Source: Lactuca virosa
Taxonomy: Eukaryota > Streptophyta > Magnoliopsida > Asterales > Asteraceae
NCBI GenBank assembly: GCA_928212115.1
Contig: CAKMRJ010005523.1
Span: forward strand, 109,244,079-109,308,078
Direction of reading: 5' to 3'
DNA: 64,000 nucleotides
Position 1 is the first letter of the stretch. The number at the start of each line of letters is the position of its first letter. Position numbers and translations under genes: made by a program. Below, in pieces: positions 43,414 through 55,587 of this stretch. The notes beneath the pieces are model-generated. The model searched no databases. It had not been told where the DNA came from and saw only the letters and a list, made by a program, of their open reading frames with translations.

Positions 43414-46400
43414 CTAACTACTAAAACTTATATCATCTCTCAGTCCAATGCTCTGAGCATGCTGAATATGCTTAACCCAACTCAGACCCTTTGTGAGGGG
43501 GTCTGTTGGGTTGTCTTCAGATGATACCCTCTTTACAACAAGATGACCTTCTTCTGCTCTATGTCTTATGAAATGGTACTTTCTGTCGATATGTCTGGTT
43601 TTACCATGATCTCTGGGTTCCTTTGTTAAGGCAACCGCTCCTTCATTATCACAGAACAGTTCCATAGGTTCCTGGATGGTTGGAACAACTCCGAGATCTC
43701 CGATAAAGTTCCTCAACCAAGCTGCTTCTTTCGACGCCACTCGCTGCTATGTACTCTGATTCACAAGTAGAATCAACCACCGTATCTTGCTTCGAACTTT
43801 TCCAAGTAACTGCTCCTCCATTCAGTAAAAATACCCAGCCTGATTGAGAACAGAAGTTATCTTTATCCGTTTGAAAGCTGGCATCACTGTAACCATCTAT
43901 TCTCAAAGTATCTTTGCCACCAACTACAAGGACCCAGTCCTTTGTCCTTCGCAAATACTTGAGTATATTCTTAACCACTATCCAATGAGCTCTACCCGGG
44001 TTTCCCTGATAGCGACTGACCATTCTCAAAGCAAATGCCACATCAGGGCGACTACATATCATAGCGTACATGATCGATCCGACAGCGGAAGCATAAGGTA
44101 CACGACTCATGTCAGCTATTTCCTCATCTGTACTCGGGCATTGAGTCTTACTCAATTTGGTATTGCTCTGGACAGGTAGCTCTCCCTTCTTGGAATTTTC
44201 CATACTAAACCTCTTTAGTACCTTATCCAAGTATGTGCTCTGACTAAGTCCAATTAGTCTCTTCTTTCTATCTCTCAATATTCTAATCCCAAGAATATAG
44301 GCATCTTCTCCAAGGTCTTTCATGGCAAAACACTTTCCAAGCCAAGACTTAACATCTTTCAAGGTTGGAACGTCGTTACCAATGAGTAATATGTCATCGA
44401 CATATAATACCAGAAAAGTTACTATACTCCCACTAGCCTTGATATACACACAAAAATCATCTTCACTTCTAGAGAAACCAAACTCTTTGATTTTCTCATG
44501 GAGGCAAAGATTCCAGCTGCGAGATGCTTGTTTCAATCCATAAATGGATTTCTCAAGCTTGCACACTCTATTGGGAAACTTTGCATTAACAAAACCCTCT
44601 GGCTGATTCATGTAAACATCCTCAGCCAACTTCCCATTAAGGAAGGCAGTCTTGACATCCATCTGCCAGATTTCATAGTCATGAAAGGCAACTATGGCGA
44701 GCAATATCCTAATATATTTAATCTTAGCTACTGGCGAGAAGGTCTCATCATAGTCAACCCCTGGGGTTTGAGTGAAACCTTTTGCAACCAGTCGAGCCTT
44801 GAATGTGTGCACATTTCCATCCATGTCTGTCTTCTTCTTGAAGATCCATTTGCACCCAACTGTCTTACGACTTGGTGCACTATCAACCAAATTCCAAACA
44901 TGGTTGTCATACATGGACTTAATCTCGCTGTCCATTGCGTCTTTCCACTTGGAAGCCTTTGGGCCTGCCATTGCTTCCCTGTAAGTAACTGGTTCATCTA
45001 AATTTACCAGTGTACTATCACTGATGAATGTGTCACCATCTGAAGTAATATGAAAACCATACAACTCACGTGGCACACTCACCCCAGTGGATCTTCGAAG
45101 AGGTAATGAGTTATCAACTGGTTCAACAGGAACTGTTTCCTCTGGTTGAGTGCTAGTGTCATCTAAGGTTCCTTCATTGGCTAACTCTTGAATTTCTTCA
45201 AGGTCAATGGTGCTCCCACTGTCCTCTTTGAATATGAGCTCTCTTTATAGAAAGACTCCTCTTCGTGCTACAAAGACCACGTTTTCACTAGGTCTGTAGA
45301 ACAAATATCCAAAAGACTGTTTTGGGTAACCAATGAAAACACATTTCTCACTTCTAGCTGCTAGCTTGTAGCGAGTCTCTCGTCTTACGAAAGCTTCACA
45401 ACCCCAGACTTTAATATGTGCTAACGAGGAAACTTTCCCCGTCCACATTTCGTGAGGTGTTTTGGCAACCTTCTTTGTAGGGACAAGATTGAGGATGTGG
45501 GCAGCGGCTGTCTCTAAGGCATACCCCCAGAAGTGAATAGGAAGCGAAGCACGACTCATCATAAAACGAACCATGTCTAACAAGGTTTGATTACGCCTCT
45601 CAGCGACACCATTTAACTGTGGTGTCCTAGGAGGAGTTAATTTTGAGACTATCCCACATTCTTTTAGATAGTCGTTGAACTCGATACTAAGATACTCTCC
45701 GCCTCTATCGGATCTAAGTACCTTTATCTTCCTGCCCAATTGATTTTAGACCTCATGCTTAAACTCTTTGAACTTTTCAAAGGTTTCTGACTTATGTTTG
45801 ATTAAGTAGATATAGCCATATCTGCTATAATCATCAGTGAAAGTCACATAGAATCGATTAGCATCCCTTGTAGTTGATCTGAAGGGTCCACATACATTTG
45901 TATGTATGAGGTCCAACAGACCTTCACCTCTTTCACAAGACCCTGTGAATGGTGATTTCATCATCTTTCCCAAAAGACAAGATTCACACATATCATCTGA
46001 TTTTAGGTCAAATGATTCCAACACTGCATTCTTTTGGAGTTGGGCTATGCGTTTCTTGTTAATGTGTCCAAGACGACAATGCCACAAGCATGCCTTGTCT
46101 ACACTATTAGACAAGTCAATATTAAACACACTATTACCTAAGTTATCAACACAAGTCACTGTTTCATACACACCATCACAAGGTAAAGCTTCAAACACAA
46201 AGACACCATTCTTATAAACAGAAATTGAACCATTCAAATAATTAAAAGAATACTTAAAACCTTGTCTGAACAATGCATGAAATGAAATAATGTTTCTCGT
46301 CATCTCAGACGACTAGCAACAATTCAATAAATCTAATCTAACATCATTATTAAATCAAAAGTTGATAAACTCTGATCTTGGTTACTGGTGAAGACTTTCT

Positions 46401-46520
46401 GTTCCCCATGATCAAGTTTATCCTCCCTCGCTCTACCTCCTCACTTTATTTTAGACCCTGCAAATCAGAACATATGTGAAAACCACATCATGTATCAAGG
46501 ACCCATGAATGAGAAGATAA
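43414..46520 (-). pseudogene. Broken pol of Copia-C
   Basis: The protease active-site glycine codon is a stop (DT then TGA, near 46487). The HHCC part of integrase is readable in 46303-45746. A TAA interrupts the integrase at 45743-45745; the core resumes 45739-45245 with LRSDRGGEYLS and the downstream glutamate. RT (45082-43649) is long and keeps YVDD at 44404-44393. A frameshift near 43740 splits RNase H, which continues in 43740-43414 to the natural end. The RT frame is the best preserved part. The element cannot make a working polyprotein. Confidence 0.92.
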
Positions 46521-46559
46521 TGAGTTATTAGAAGAAATAGTGTAAATACCTGCTGAAGA

Positions 46560-47462
46560 TGGCTTCACTTTGCCATCTTTGAGATCTTACAGATATTTTG
46601 GGCAGCTTCTCTTCCAGTGCCCTTTGTCATTGCAATAAAAGCAATCAACATCCTTTGGATCAGAAACATGGGGAATGGTAGCATTGGGCTTAGCCTTTGG
46701 GCCATTACTAGACGACCCATCTTGGGCCTTGCCCTTCCAATTTTGCTTAGGAGGACCTTTCCTCTTTTTCCCCTTTCCCTGTCCAATAGCCAAGACAGGG
46801 GCACTTGCAGGACTGGAGGCTATACTTTTACCCTTCATCCCTGCTTCAGCTGTCTGCAACAAGTTGTGCTATTGGGCCAGTGTCTGCTCAGTGTTGGTCA
46901 AATGGTAAGTTAGGATAAACTGACCATAACAATCGGGTAATGAGTTCAAAACCATGTCAATGGCCAATTCCTCATCAAATTGAATGTTGAGCTTGACCAA
47001 ACGCTCTATGTAGCGTTGCATTCTTTGCACATGACTAACAACTGACTCCCATTCCTTCATCTTGCAAGCCATGAGTGACTTGACTACCTCAAACTTTTCT
47101 TGACGAGCTCGCTTATGGTATTTCTCCATAAGGTCCTTGTTCATCTCAAAGGGCCAGTAGTCCTCATAGTACCTCTACAGTTCTGGGGACATGGTTGCGA
47201 CCATGATGCATGCCACTTTGGTGGCATCGTCATAGTGCTTCTTGTAGGCAGCATATTCTTCAGGAGTAGCTTTAGATTCATCAATTTCTTTGAGCTCCTT
47301 TTCAAGGACATATTCTTTGTCCTCAAAACGAAGCGCCATCTTGATGTTACGCATCCAATCGTTATAGTTAGAGCCATCCATAACGCCTTTGGAGAAAATA
47401 TTGAGCAAAGAGAAGTTATGGTTGGAGGATGATGAAGCAGAATTGTTTCCAGGAGTAGACAT
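46560..47462 (-). pseudogene. Broken gag of Copia-C
   Basis: ATG at 47462, directly after TTTTCAG on the minus strand. A CAG-to-TAG type stop occurs near 47175, another stop near 46866, and a third at about 46587 just after an intact CCHC knuckle (CFYCNDKGHWKRSC). Apart from these, the frame stays aligned with the Copia-1 Gag, so decay is by nonsense changes rather than large deletions. Confidence 0.9.
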
Positions 47463-48792
47463 CTGAAAAGAAAGATAGTTTTAGTTAGATTTCAAGATAC
47501 CTCAATATAATAACCCAAAGATATAATATCAAGGTTAGGATCCAACTATGAAGATTCACAACTTAGAAATGGGATGCCGAGATCCAAGTGTAAATTTCAT
47601 AAAGGTAGGTGAATGACGATTCACCAATTCCACCATTAGACGAAATAAACAAAGTGAAATTCCTAATTCCTTTTAAGATACATTGAAACAATTCAATGGA
47701 ATGTTTTAATCTCGGATTATGCTCTTCTATTTGTGACTGGGATACCGAGGATCACAAACAAGATGTGAATAACCATGCAAATGTGCTTGGTAACCTCATT
47801 GTCTTTATCATTAGCTATTGATGTGCCGGTAAACCACACACGCTCCACAAAAATGATAATTATGAGATACCCATTACTACTCTTTATTAGTGCCTATTAG
47901 TGTGCTGGTAATCCACACACGCTCCACTAACGACCAATAAAGCATAATGTGCAATTTCATGGATTAGCATACTTTTCACATTTTTCCTAAAGTAACTAGA
48001 GTTGGGATTATTGTAAAATAATGTTCTAGTAATTTCTTTAATAACATTATACTTTTAATGAGATGTAGTTGTCCTATCAAACCCGTTCTGCTAACGACCC
48101 TCGACTAATCAAGGAAGCAGTGGGTGAGAGTGGACACCTATTCAACTACCATTTTATAGGCAGTTTCCTTATACCCCCTTATAGACTAGCTTCGTGAATG
48201 AGGCATACTAGCGATTTGACTGACCATATTCTTATACATATATAATATTTAACTTTTAATTATAATACATATATATGGTGTGTTTTAAACTTTTTAAAAC
48301 TTTAAGGTTTATATAAATTTCGAAAAATTAAACTATTAATTTAAATTTAAAATAAAGCAAATAACTAGATTTAATAATTATCTATTAATTAACTTTTAAT
48401 TAATTTATTAAATCTTATAAGGATTATCTAATCAAATTAAACAATTAATTTAATCCTAATCCTTATCCCTCTAGATTTCGAAAATTAGGGTAAGGATAAT
48501 TTCCTTATTTTTCTCAATTATCCAATTAGGCAATAATTATCCAAAATAAGATAAAACCCTAAAATATGAAGAAAATTTCGAAATTTAAGGGAGGAGGCTA
48601 GGGTTTTCCAAAACCCTAACCATAATTTCGATTAGGGTTCATGGAGGCTAGGGTTTTTCGAAAAACCCTTTGAACCAAAACCCTAAAAAACGAAACCATG
48701 GCCTTTTAGGGTTTAATAGCTATAAACCGTTTATTGCAATTCAACTATTATAGCTATTCAATTTAAAACAAAACCAATGGCTCTGATACCAC
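47463..48792 (-). promoter_or_regulatory. Structured leader of Copia-C, possible intron 48965-47463
   Basis: Minus-strand leader with family hairpins at 47608-47625 (GGTGAAT, CGTC loop), 47730-47758, about 47895-47938 and 47989-48035. The 3' end has CTAAC followed by CTTTCTTTTCAG, abutting the gag ATG. The LTR donor-like GAAAG|GTATGT is at 48966/48965. The predicted intron is about 1.5 kb and contains the primer site. Confidence 0.6.
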
Positions 48793-49640
48793 TGATGGAT
48801 TTTGGGTAAAACAAATAAACTAGAAAACAATTCCTAAGTTCACATGCAACCTACTTTGGATCTATGTCTTAACTATTGAACATATAACTTTGAATTGCAA
48901 AACAAGAACCCTAAGGAGAGAGGCTATTTTCGAAAATAACAAATTACGGTTTTAGAGTTACATACCTTTCAATTGTTATAGCAAACAATTGGTAATCCTT
49001 TGATCTTGATCTTCTTGGAAGCCTAGCACCACAATTGTAATGCCTCTAATGGAATCACACCCAAGAGGTAACAAGAAGGATACTTGTGAGGAGAGAGGTT
49101 AGGTTATGCAAAAATCGGCCTAGGGTTTCTTCAAGAGAAGGAGTGCCAATTTTGGGAGCCAGGAGGCTCCTTATATAGCTGAGGGATCTAGGGTTTAGGG
49201 AAAACCCTAATGTTCCTTTGCTTGGGGCCTAAGCTTATCCAAAGGCGTTATCCAAGCCCCTTGGACGAAATCATTAGGTTTTCCCCTATAGATTTCGTCC
49301 ACCCCCTTCCAAGGAGGTTCTGGAACCTTCCACTCAACTATTATATAATTGCAAACTAGTCCCTGCACTTTATAATTAACACAACTAACCCCAAAATTAA
49401 TTCTAATTAATTTCTGGCTAACTATTAATTAAATATTATGATTTCTAATTAATATGTTAACCTTTTAACATATTAATAAATCATTTATATTAATTTATTA
49501 ATCTTATAATAAATCAATATCTCTCCTTTCATAATTTCCCTATCCAGTTGCTAGGTTTGAGGGCAACCCAAAAGGACTGTGCTGCTATCAATTCAAGTAC
49601 ATACCAATTATAGTTATGGGCTTAGACACCTAATCCAACA
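48793..49640 (-). repeat. 5' LTR of Copia-C
   Basis: TGATGGATTTTGGG ... CCTAATCCAACA on the plus strand, 848 bases. The primer site lies just inside, on its left. The minus-strand promoter CTATATAAGG is near 49172-49181. Confidence 0.94.
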
Positions 49641-50795
49641 CATGGGTCTAAGCCCTATGTCAAACTCCTAAAATAAAGGCTCAAATGCTTTTCCCCTTAA
49701 TGGGCCTAACTATTCCTAGCCCAAAATCAATAACGGGCTCCAAGGCCCAAAAGGCCCAACTATGCCACTTAAGGCCCATTAGCAAATTCAAAGGCCCACC
49801 TACTCTAAACAGATCAAGGCCCAAAACCAAATAGGGCCCAAATGACCCAAAATCCCAACACAAGACCAAAAGCTCACTGGGAGCGTACGTGCGGCGTAAT
49901 CCTAGTACGCGCAACGTACTCACCCACCATGCAGTACGCGTTGCGTACACCATGGTACCCCCAGCGTACTGCACTGCTCAATCCCTTCATCCATTTGGTG
50001 CTTAATCCATGAAGTCAATTGATCCTACTACCAGATCTCGGTCATTAAGAGGTTCCTAGGGCATAAAGTTGGCAACTTTAGGCCTTAGCATGTCTTATGG
50101 GAGTCCAGCATCCATTTTTTTCATCAAAGCTCACTTAAAGGACCTAGATTCATGCATGGTTTCATATCCATCACCAAGATAGCATTTTTATGCTTCTAAC
50201 ATGCCAAAGGGACTAAGATCTAGCATTTCTAGCTTCTGGAGTTGCCCAAACTCACAAAAGAGAATCCATGGACCACAAATGAGTTTATAAACAAACCCTA
50301 ACTCTAACTATCAAAAGGATCAACAAGGTATGAGCTTTTTACCTTCAAAAGCTTCCTAAGATGATGTAGATTCAGGATCTTGAAGCTCAACCACGTCCAA
50401 TGCTTGCTCACCAACTTCTTCTTCTTAAAAACACACCAAAAAGGCCACTAAAGTCACTTTCAAGCTCAAAGATCACTCTCAATGGCAACTAGGGTTTTAG
50501 GGTCCTTCAAAGGTAGTGGAGGTTAATAAGGATGAGGGTCCAAGAATCATAAATGTGTTTAAATAGGGCTCACGCCCTATGATTAGGGTTTTAGCTTTGG
50601 CCACGTACGCCCCATGTACTCCTCGTGCGCTCCGCATACATGGTTCAGACTCCCGCTACGCCAAGCCCATGTACGCTAAGCGTACATAGACATACGCCCA
50701 ACGTACGAAGGGACCTTTTCGCAATAAAATTATTATCCAATGGACTAAAAGGTAACATACCTGAATCCGAGTGTTATAAATCTCCCCCACTTGAA

Positions 50796-53700
50796 TTAGA
50801 CTTCGTCCACGAAGTCTATTGCCGCAAACAAATCTGGGTAGTGCTCCCTTATCTCGCCCTTTGGCTCCCACGTCCACTCAGAGCCCTTTTGATGCTGCCA
50901 TTGCACCTTCACCAGATTAATCACCTTGTTACGTAGAGTCTTAGTTTTCCTGTCTAGAATCTCAATGGGATTCCCCACATAATTCAGGCGCTCATCCACT
51001 TGAATATCATCTAATGAGATCACTGCAGAATCATCAGCTACCTGTTTCCGCAACTGAGATACATGGAAAGTGTTATGAATCTGACTGAGCTCATCAAGAA
51101 GATTCAGCCGGTATGCAACCCTGTCAACACATGCAGAAATCCTAAATGGAGCAGTAAATCGAGGACCCAACTTGCCCCTCTTCCGAAATCGGATGACACC
51201 TTTCCAACGCGACACCTTCGGCAACACAAAGTCTCCCACCTGAAACTCGAGATCTGAACGGTGTCGGTCATCATAACTCTTCTGACGACTCTGTGCGACC
51301 CACAGTCTGTCACGCAGCTGCTGAATCAAATCAGTGGTCTTAAGCACCACCTCGGTGCTTCTCATGACCCGATGTCTGACCTCTCCCCAACAAACCGTGA
51401 TCCTACACCTCCTTCCATACAACATCTTGAATGGTGGTCGATCAATACTAGCATGATAACTGTTGTTGTAGGAGAACTCTACTAGTGGAAGGTAAGTATC
51501 CTAACTCCTTCCAAAATCCAGCACGTAAGCCCAAAGCATATCCTCGAGCGTCTGGATCGTCTGCTCTCTTTCACCATCAGTCTGGGGGTGGTATGTTGTA
51601 CTGAAATGTAATTGAGTACCCAACTCCTCATGAAACTTCCTCCAAAACCTGGAGGTGAAACGTACATTGCGGTCCGAGACCATAGATACTGGTACCCTAT
51701 GCCTGACTACCACCTCCTGAACATAGATATCCGCTGACTATTCTATGGATATACTCTCGGCAATTGGGATAAAATGTGCACTCTTGGTCAACTTGTCCAC
51801 AATGACCCAAATAGAATAGATGCCCTGCGCCGTCCTGGGCATTTCGTGATAAAATCCATAGTGATCTCCTCCCATTTCCACATGGGGATGGGTAACGGCT
51901 GGACCTTGTCGTGAGGTCTCTAATGTTATGCTTTTACCTTCCTACAAGTCAAACACCGCTCAACAAACCAAGAAACTTCCCTTTTCATACAGGGCCACCA
52001 GTAACTCAACCTCAAATCTCGGTACATCTTAGTGGCCCCCGGGTGGAGAGAAAATTTTGACTTATGTGCCTCCTCCAAAATCGTCTGTCTCGCCCCACCT
52101 GCCGCCGGAACCCAAATCCTGCCACACTGTGTCAATAACGCCCGATTGTCTCTAGCAAACAAAGGAATTTGCCCTATAATTCCCTCAGTCTTCCAATTTT
52201 CCTTTTTTAATCCTTATACCTGAGCCTCCTTGATCAAATCCATCAAAGGTGAAGTGACAATCATCCTCAAACAAATATCTCAGATCGATGAGCATACCGC
52301 CTTGCGGATCAAATTGTCGGCCACCACATTGGCCTTCCCTGGGTGGTACATAATCTCACAGTCATAATGTTTCACCACATCCAACCACCTTTCGTTGCCG
52401 CATATTCAAATTTGGCTGGTCCATCAGGTATTTCGAACGTTAGTAATCAGTGTAGATAGTACACTGAACTCCGTACAAATAGTGCCTCCAGGTCTTGAGG
52501 GCAAACACCACTGCCCCCAATTCCAAATCATGCGTGGGGTAATTCGCCTCATGAGGCTTCAGCTGCCTCGAGGCGTAAGCGATCACATGCCCTCTCTGCA
52601 TATGAACAGCTCCCAATTCTGAAATAAAAGCGTCGTAATAAACCACAAAATCATCCAACCCCTCAGGTAACGCGAGAATCGGGGCCTCGCACAACCTCTG
52701 CCTCAACATCTCGAAGGCTAACTTTTGATCTGGACCCCACCGAAAGGTCACATTCTTCTTGGTCAGACGGGTCAGAGGCACCACAATCTTGGAGAAATCC
52801 TGAATAAATCTCCGGTAATACCCCGCAAGACCCAAGAAACTTCGGATCTCTGATGCACTTTTCAGAATTTCCCAACTCATCACAACCTCGATCTTGGCCG
52901 GGTCCACCAAGATTCTATCCTGATTGATGAAAATGCCCCAAAAACTACACCTCACGCAACCAAAACTTACGTTTGGAGAATTTGGCATAGAGCCTCCCCC
53001 CAAGGTCTCCAACACCTCTCGCAAATGATGCTCATGCTGCTCCTTGGTCTTGGAGTAGACCAAGATATCATCAATAAAAACGATCACCGATCGATCCAAC
53101 ATCGGCCTGCACACCCGATTCACGAGGTCCATGAATGTTGTTGGGGCATTGGTGAGGCCAAATGGCATCACCACAAACTCGTAATGACCATAACGAGTTC
53201 TAAAGGCTGTCTTCTGAACATCCTCATCCCTAATCCTCGTCTGATGGTATCCCGACCGAAGATCAATCTTGGAAAACAAAGATGCACCCTGAAGCTGGTC
53301 GAATAGAACGTCAATCCGTGGAAGTGGGTAACGGTTCTTCATCGTTAGCTTGTTCAGTTCCTGATAATCGATACACATCCTGTGCGACCCGTCCTTCTTC
53401 TTTACAAGCAAAATCTGTACCCCCCACGGGGAACTGCTCAGACGGATAAAACCCTTGTCTAGCAGCTCCTACAGCTGCGTAGACAACTCTTGCATCTCAG
53501 GCGGTGCTAGGCGATACGACACCTTGGCTATCGGAGCCGAACCATGCATCAAATCAATCCGAAACTCAACCTGCCTCTCGGGAAGCACTCCCGACAACTC
53601 ATTAGGAAAAACATCAGGAAAATCATGCACAATGGGTACCCCGCTTAACTCTGACATGGCCTTACCCCCGAGTATCCGAAACATAAGCAAAAAAACCCAG

Positions 53701-54118
53701 AACAACCATGCTGTAGAAACCTCCTAGCCCTCGCAGCTGAACAGAGAGCTGGTCCATGCGAAGCTCTCTCACCCGGAATGACCAGTTGTCCACCACTTAG
53801 GGTTCTATCTCTCACCAACTGTTGCTCACAATCAATCACAGCCCCATTGGGCCCCAACCAGTCCATACCGATGACCACCTTCAATCCCCTCAAGGGAATG
53901 GGTACCAAATAAATAGAAAACCTCTCACTAAACATATTCCGAACACAACCTCGGAAAACCCTCGCAGCACTCACAGTATGATCATCCGCGATCTCCACCT
54001 CCAGAGGGGAGTCCAAATTCGTCGGAGCGTCTCGAAACTTCTCGATGAGCACAAGAGATACGAAGGATCCGGTAGCCCCTGAATCAAACAAAACATGAGC
54101 AGACAACCCATTGACCAA
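50796..54118 (-). pseudogene. Broken pol of Gypsy-D
   Basis: Reading from 54118: protease with DSG (about 54085-54077), RT with an FIDD box (53078-53067), and RNase H to 52440. The integrase HHCC finger (HPGATKMYRDL ... CLTCRKVK) is in 52162-51926, the core end (SDRNVRFTS ... PQTDG) in 51713-51501, and the C-terminal and chromodomain-like tail (VKVQWQHQKGSEWTWEP) in 51425-50796. The segments lie in different frames or are separated by stops, so at least four lesions are present. The polyprotein matures particles, synthesises cDNA and integrates it; a chromodomain tail in this family usually directs insertion toward heterochromatin. Confidence 0.9.
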
Positions 54119-54236
54119 AAAGGTCCCTATACAAGATCATAGAAAATATAAGCATAACAAGAAAGTAATAAAAGATAGAGTAAGGTCACACACCAGCAAC
54201 TACATCCTGTGCTGCACGGGCCTCATCGGTGGTCAA

Positions 54237-55374
54237 TTAAAAAGCCCTACTCTGAAGTGCAGGAGCCTCTACCTTGACCTGGAGGCCATCTGTAATCCTC
54301 AAAGTGGCGGGCGCAGGCGCCACCACCACTCCTCCAGTCAGTCCCGGACAATCGGCCTTTTTATGGCCGCTCTGGTTGCAATGGAAGCAAATCAAAGCCC
54401 TCTTTGGGCAGTCCCTGCTCACGTGACTTGCCTGGCCAGAATTGAAACATCCGGAGCCCGCGGATCTACAGGCTCCACAATGCGGCTTGTCGCACTTGGC
54501 ACATCGGCCCCGACCCTGCTGGCCTTTGTTGTGAGCATCGACAGTCTTGGGCTTCTTGGCCTGGCCCACTTCTATCTGAACCTGCTCTGGCTTCCGCTTC
54601 GTCCAGAGCTCCAACTCAATTTCCCGCTTACTGGCCTTCTCAATCATATCATTTAGGGTCTTGCACCTCAAAAAGCTCACAAACTCCTTGATATCATCCT
54701 TCAGCATAACATGATATCTCGTTTTCCTCATCTCCTCATTCGCAGCGTACTGCGGAACCAATAATATCCTCTCCCTGAATTTGGTGATGATCTCTGCTAC
54801 AGTCTCTATAGTCTGGTGAAGGTCCTGGAACTCCCTCACCAGTTGTTTCACCTCAATGGCCGATGTAAACTCTTGATAAAACCTCTGCACAAAATCCAGC
54901 CAAATCATCACTGTAACAACCATCGTCCCAACCGTTGTGGTGACCTCCTCCCATAAGTCATGCACTCTCTCCCTCAGCAAACAGGACACAAATCCCACCT
55001 TTTCCGCCTCGGGGAAAAAGCTCGTGCGCTGAGCATTCTCCATGTCAGCGATCCAGCGGCGGCTAGCGATGGGGTCCTTAGCCCCAAAGAACTCAGGCGC
55101 TTCGCACGCCTTGAACTCCCGGAACGAGGGAGTTCAAGCCCCAATATGACCTACGACAATCTCGTCCCGAAATGACCTGATTCACTCCTCCATTGATCTC
55201 CATAATCCCCTCCTTGATGGTACCGAAAATCACCGGGGTAACGTCAAGGATGCCGTGAGTGACCTCAGTTGTGATAAGCTCACGCAACCTCTCGTCAATC
55301 GGCTCAATGCCAGAACCTGAACCCGAACCAGAGCCCGATCCTGAACCTGAACCTCCTCGTGTAGTCAACACCAT
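54237..55374 (-). pseudogene. Gag of Gypsy-D, frameshifted
   Basis: The ATG at 55374 lies eight bases after TATTTTCAG, another acceptor-like site. The N-terminus has a glycine-serine repeat (about 55353-55312). A frameshift between about 55093 and 55043 separates it from the main body (55043-54237). That body carries a retrotransposon-gag core (WLDFVQRFYQEF ... VREFQDL) and zinc knuckles: one degenerate (CFNSGQASHVSRDC, second cysteine replaced by serine) and one intact (CFHCNQSGHKKADC, about 54389-54349). Confidence 0.85.
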
Positions 55375-55587
55375 CCTTAAACTGAAAATACAACATAGAA
55401 ACAATCGATAAAGAAGTTCGAGGGGATTCCTCCTCACCAGACTCCTTAGAGTTCTCAGGTCTGCTCTCGTCTCGTGTACAGGTCATGTGCTTCCTATAGT
55501 ACGAGCCTAATACTACCTTCCACACCTACCTATACCTTCCTCAAGGTCATACCTGATTCCTCTAATTCACCAAACTATACTCAGAAG

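Larger units (their letters stand above)
41691..49640 (-). mobile_element. Copia-C: full-length decayed copia element, duplication CATGG
   Basis: It is flanked by CATGG at 41686-41690 and 49641-49645. LTRs at 41691-42540 and 48793-49640 differ by about ten visible changes in the first 300 bases. It carries a primer site (reverse, ending 48791), a leader with the family hairpins, gag (47462-46560), pol (46520-43414) and a polypurine tract (reverse CCCACTTGG, 42544-42555). It is a complete insertion into the LTR of Gypsy-D and younger than Gypsy-D, but its coding region has many stops. Confidence 0.95.
41068..50778 (-). repeat. 3' LTR of Gypsy-D, split by Copia-C
   Basis: Left part 41068-41690, right part 49646-50778, about 1.76 kb without the insertion. 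Minus-strand reading gives promoter CCCTATTTAAAC (about 50557-50570), donor-like CTGAG|GTGAGT (41585/41584), a CTTACTAAGT-like block near 41288 and GTTTCAG|GTAC (41254/41253). A four-unit minisatellite ('ccaggggccaaaccctggtc' type) occupies 41340-41500. GTACGC/GCGTAC words cluster at 49885-49975 and 50600-50720. Confidence 0.85.
41068..55587 (-). mobile_element. Gypsy-D: minus-strand Ty3/gypsy with chromodomain-type integrase
   Basis: From the right: Gag (55374-54237), protease, RT, RNase H, integrase (to 50796), a polypurine tract (reverse of TCTCCCCCA, about 50780) and a 3' LTR (41068-50778) interrupted by Copia-C. PR-RT-RH-INT order and a C-terminal chromodomain-like segment indicate a chromovirus-type gypsy, perhaps Tekay. 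No 5' LTR or primer site of its own is visible; at 55588 the 3' LTR of Gypsy-E begins, so Gypsy-E inserted there or the 5' end was lost. The left flank is CCTAA. Confidence 0.88.

Noticed and set aside
54111..54656. A 181-codon plus-strand frame
   Set aside because: It is antisense to the zinc-knuckle part of the Gypsy-D gag. The minus strand carries the recognisable domains.
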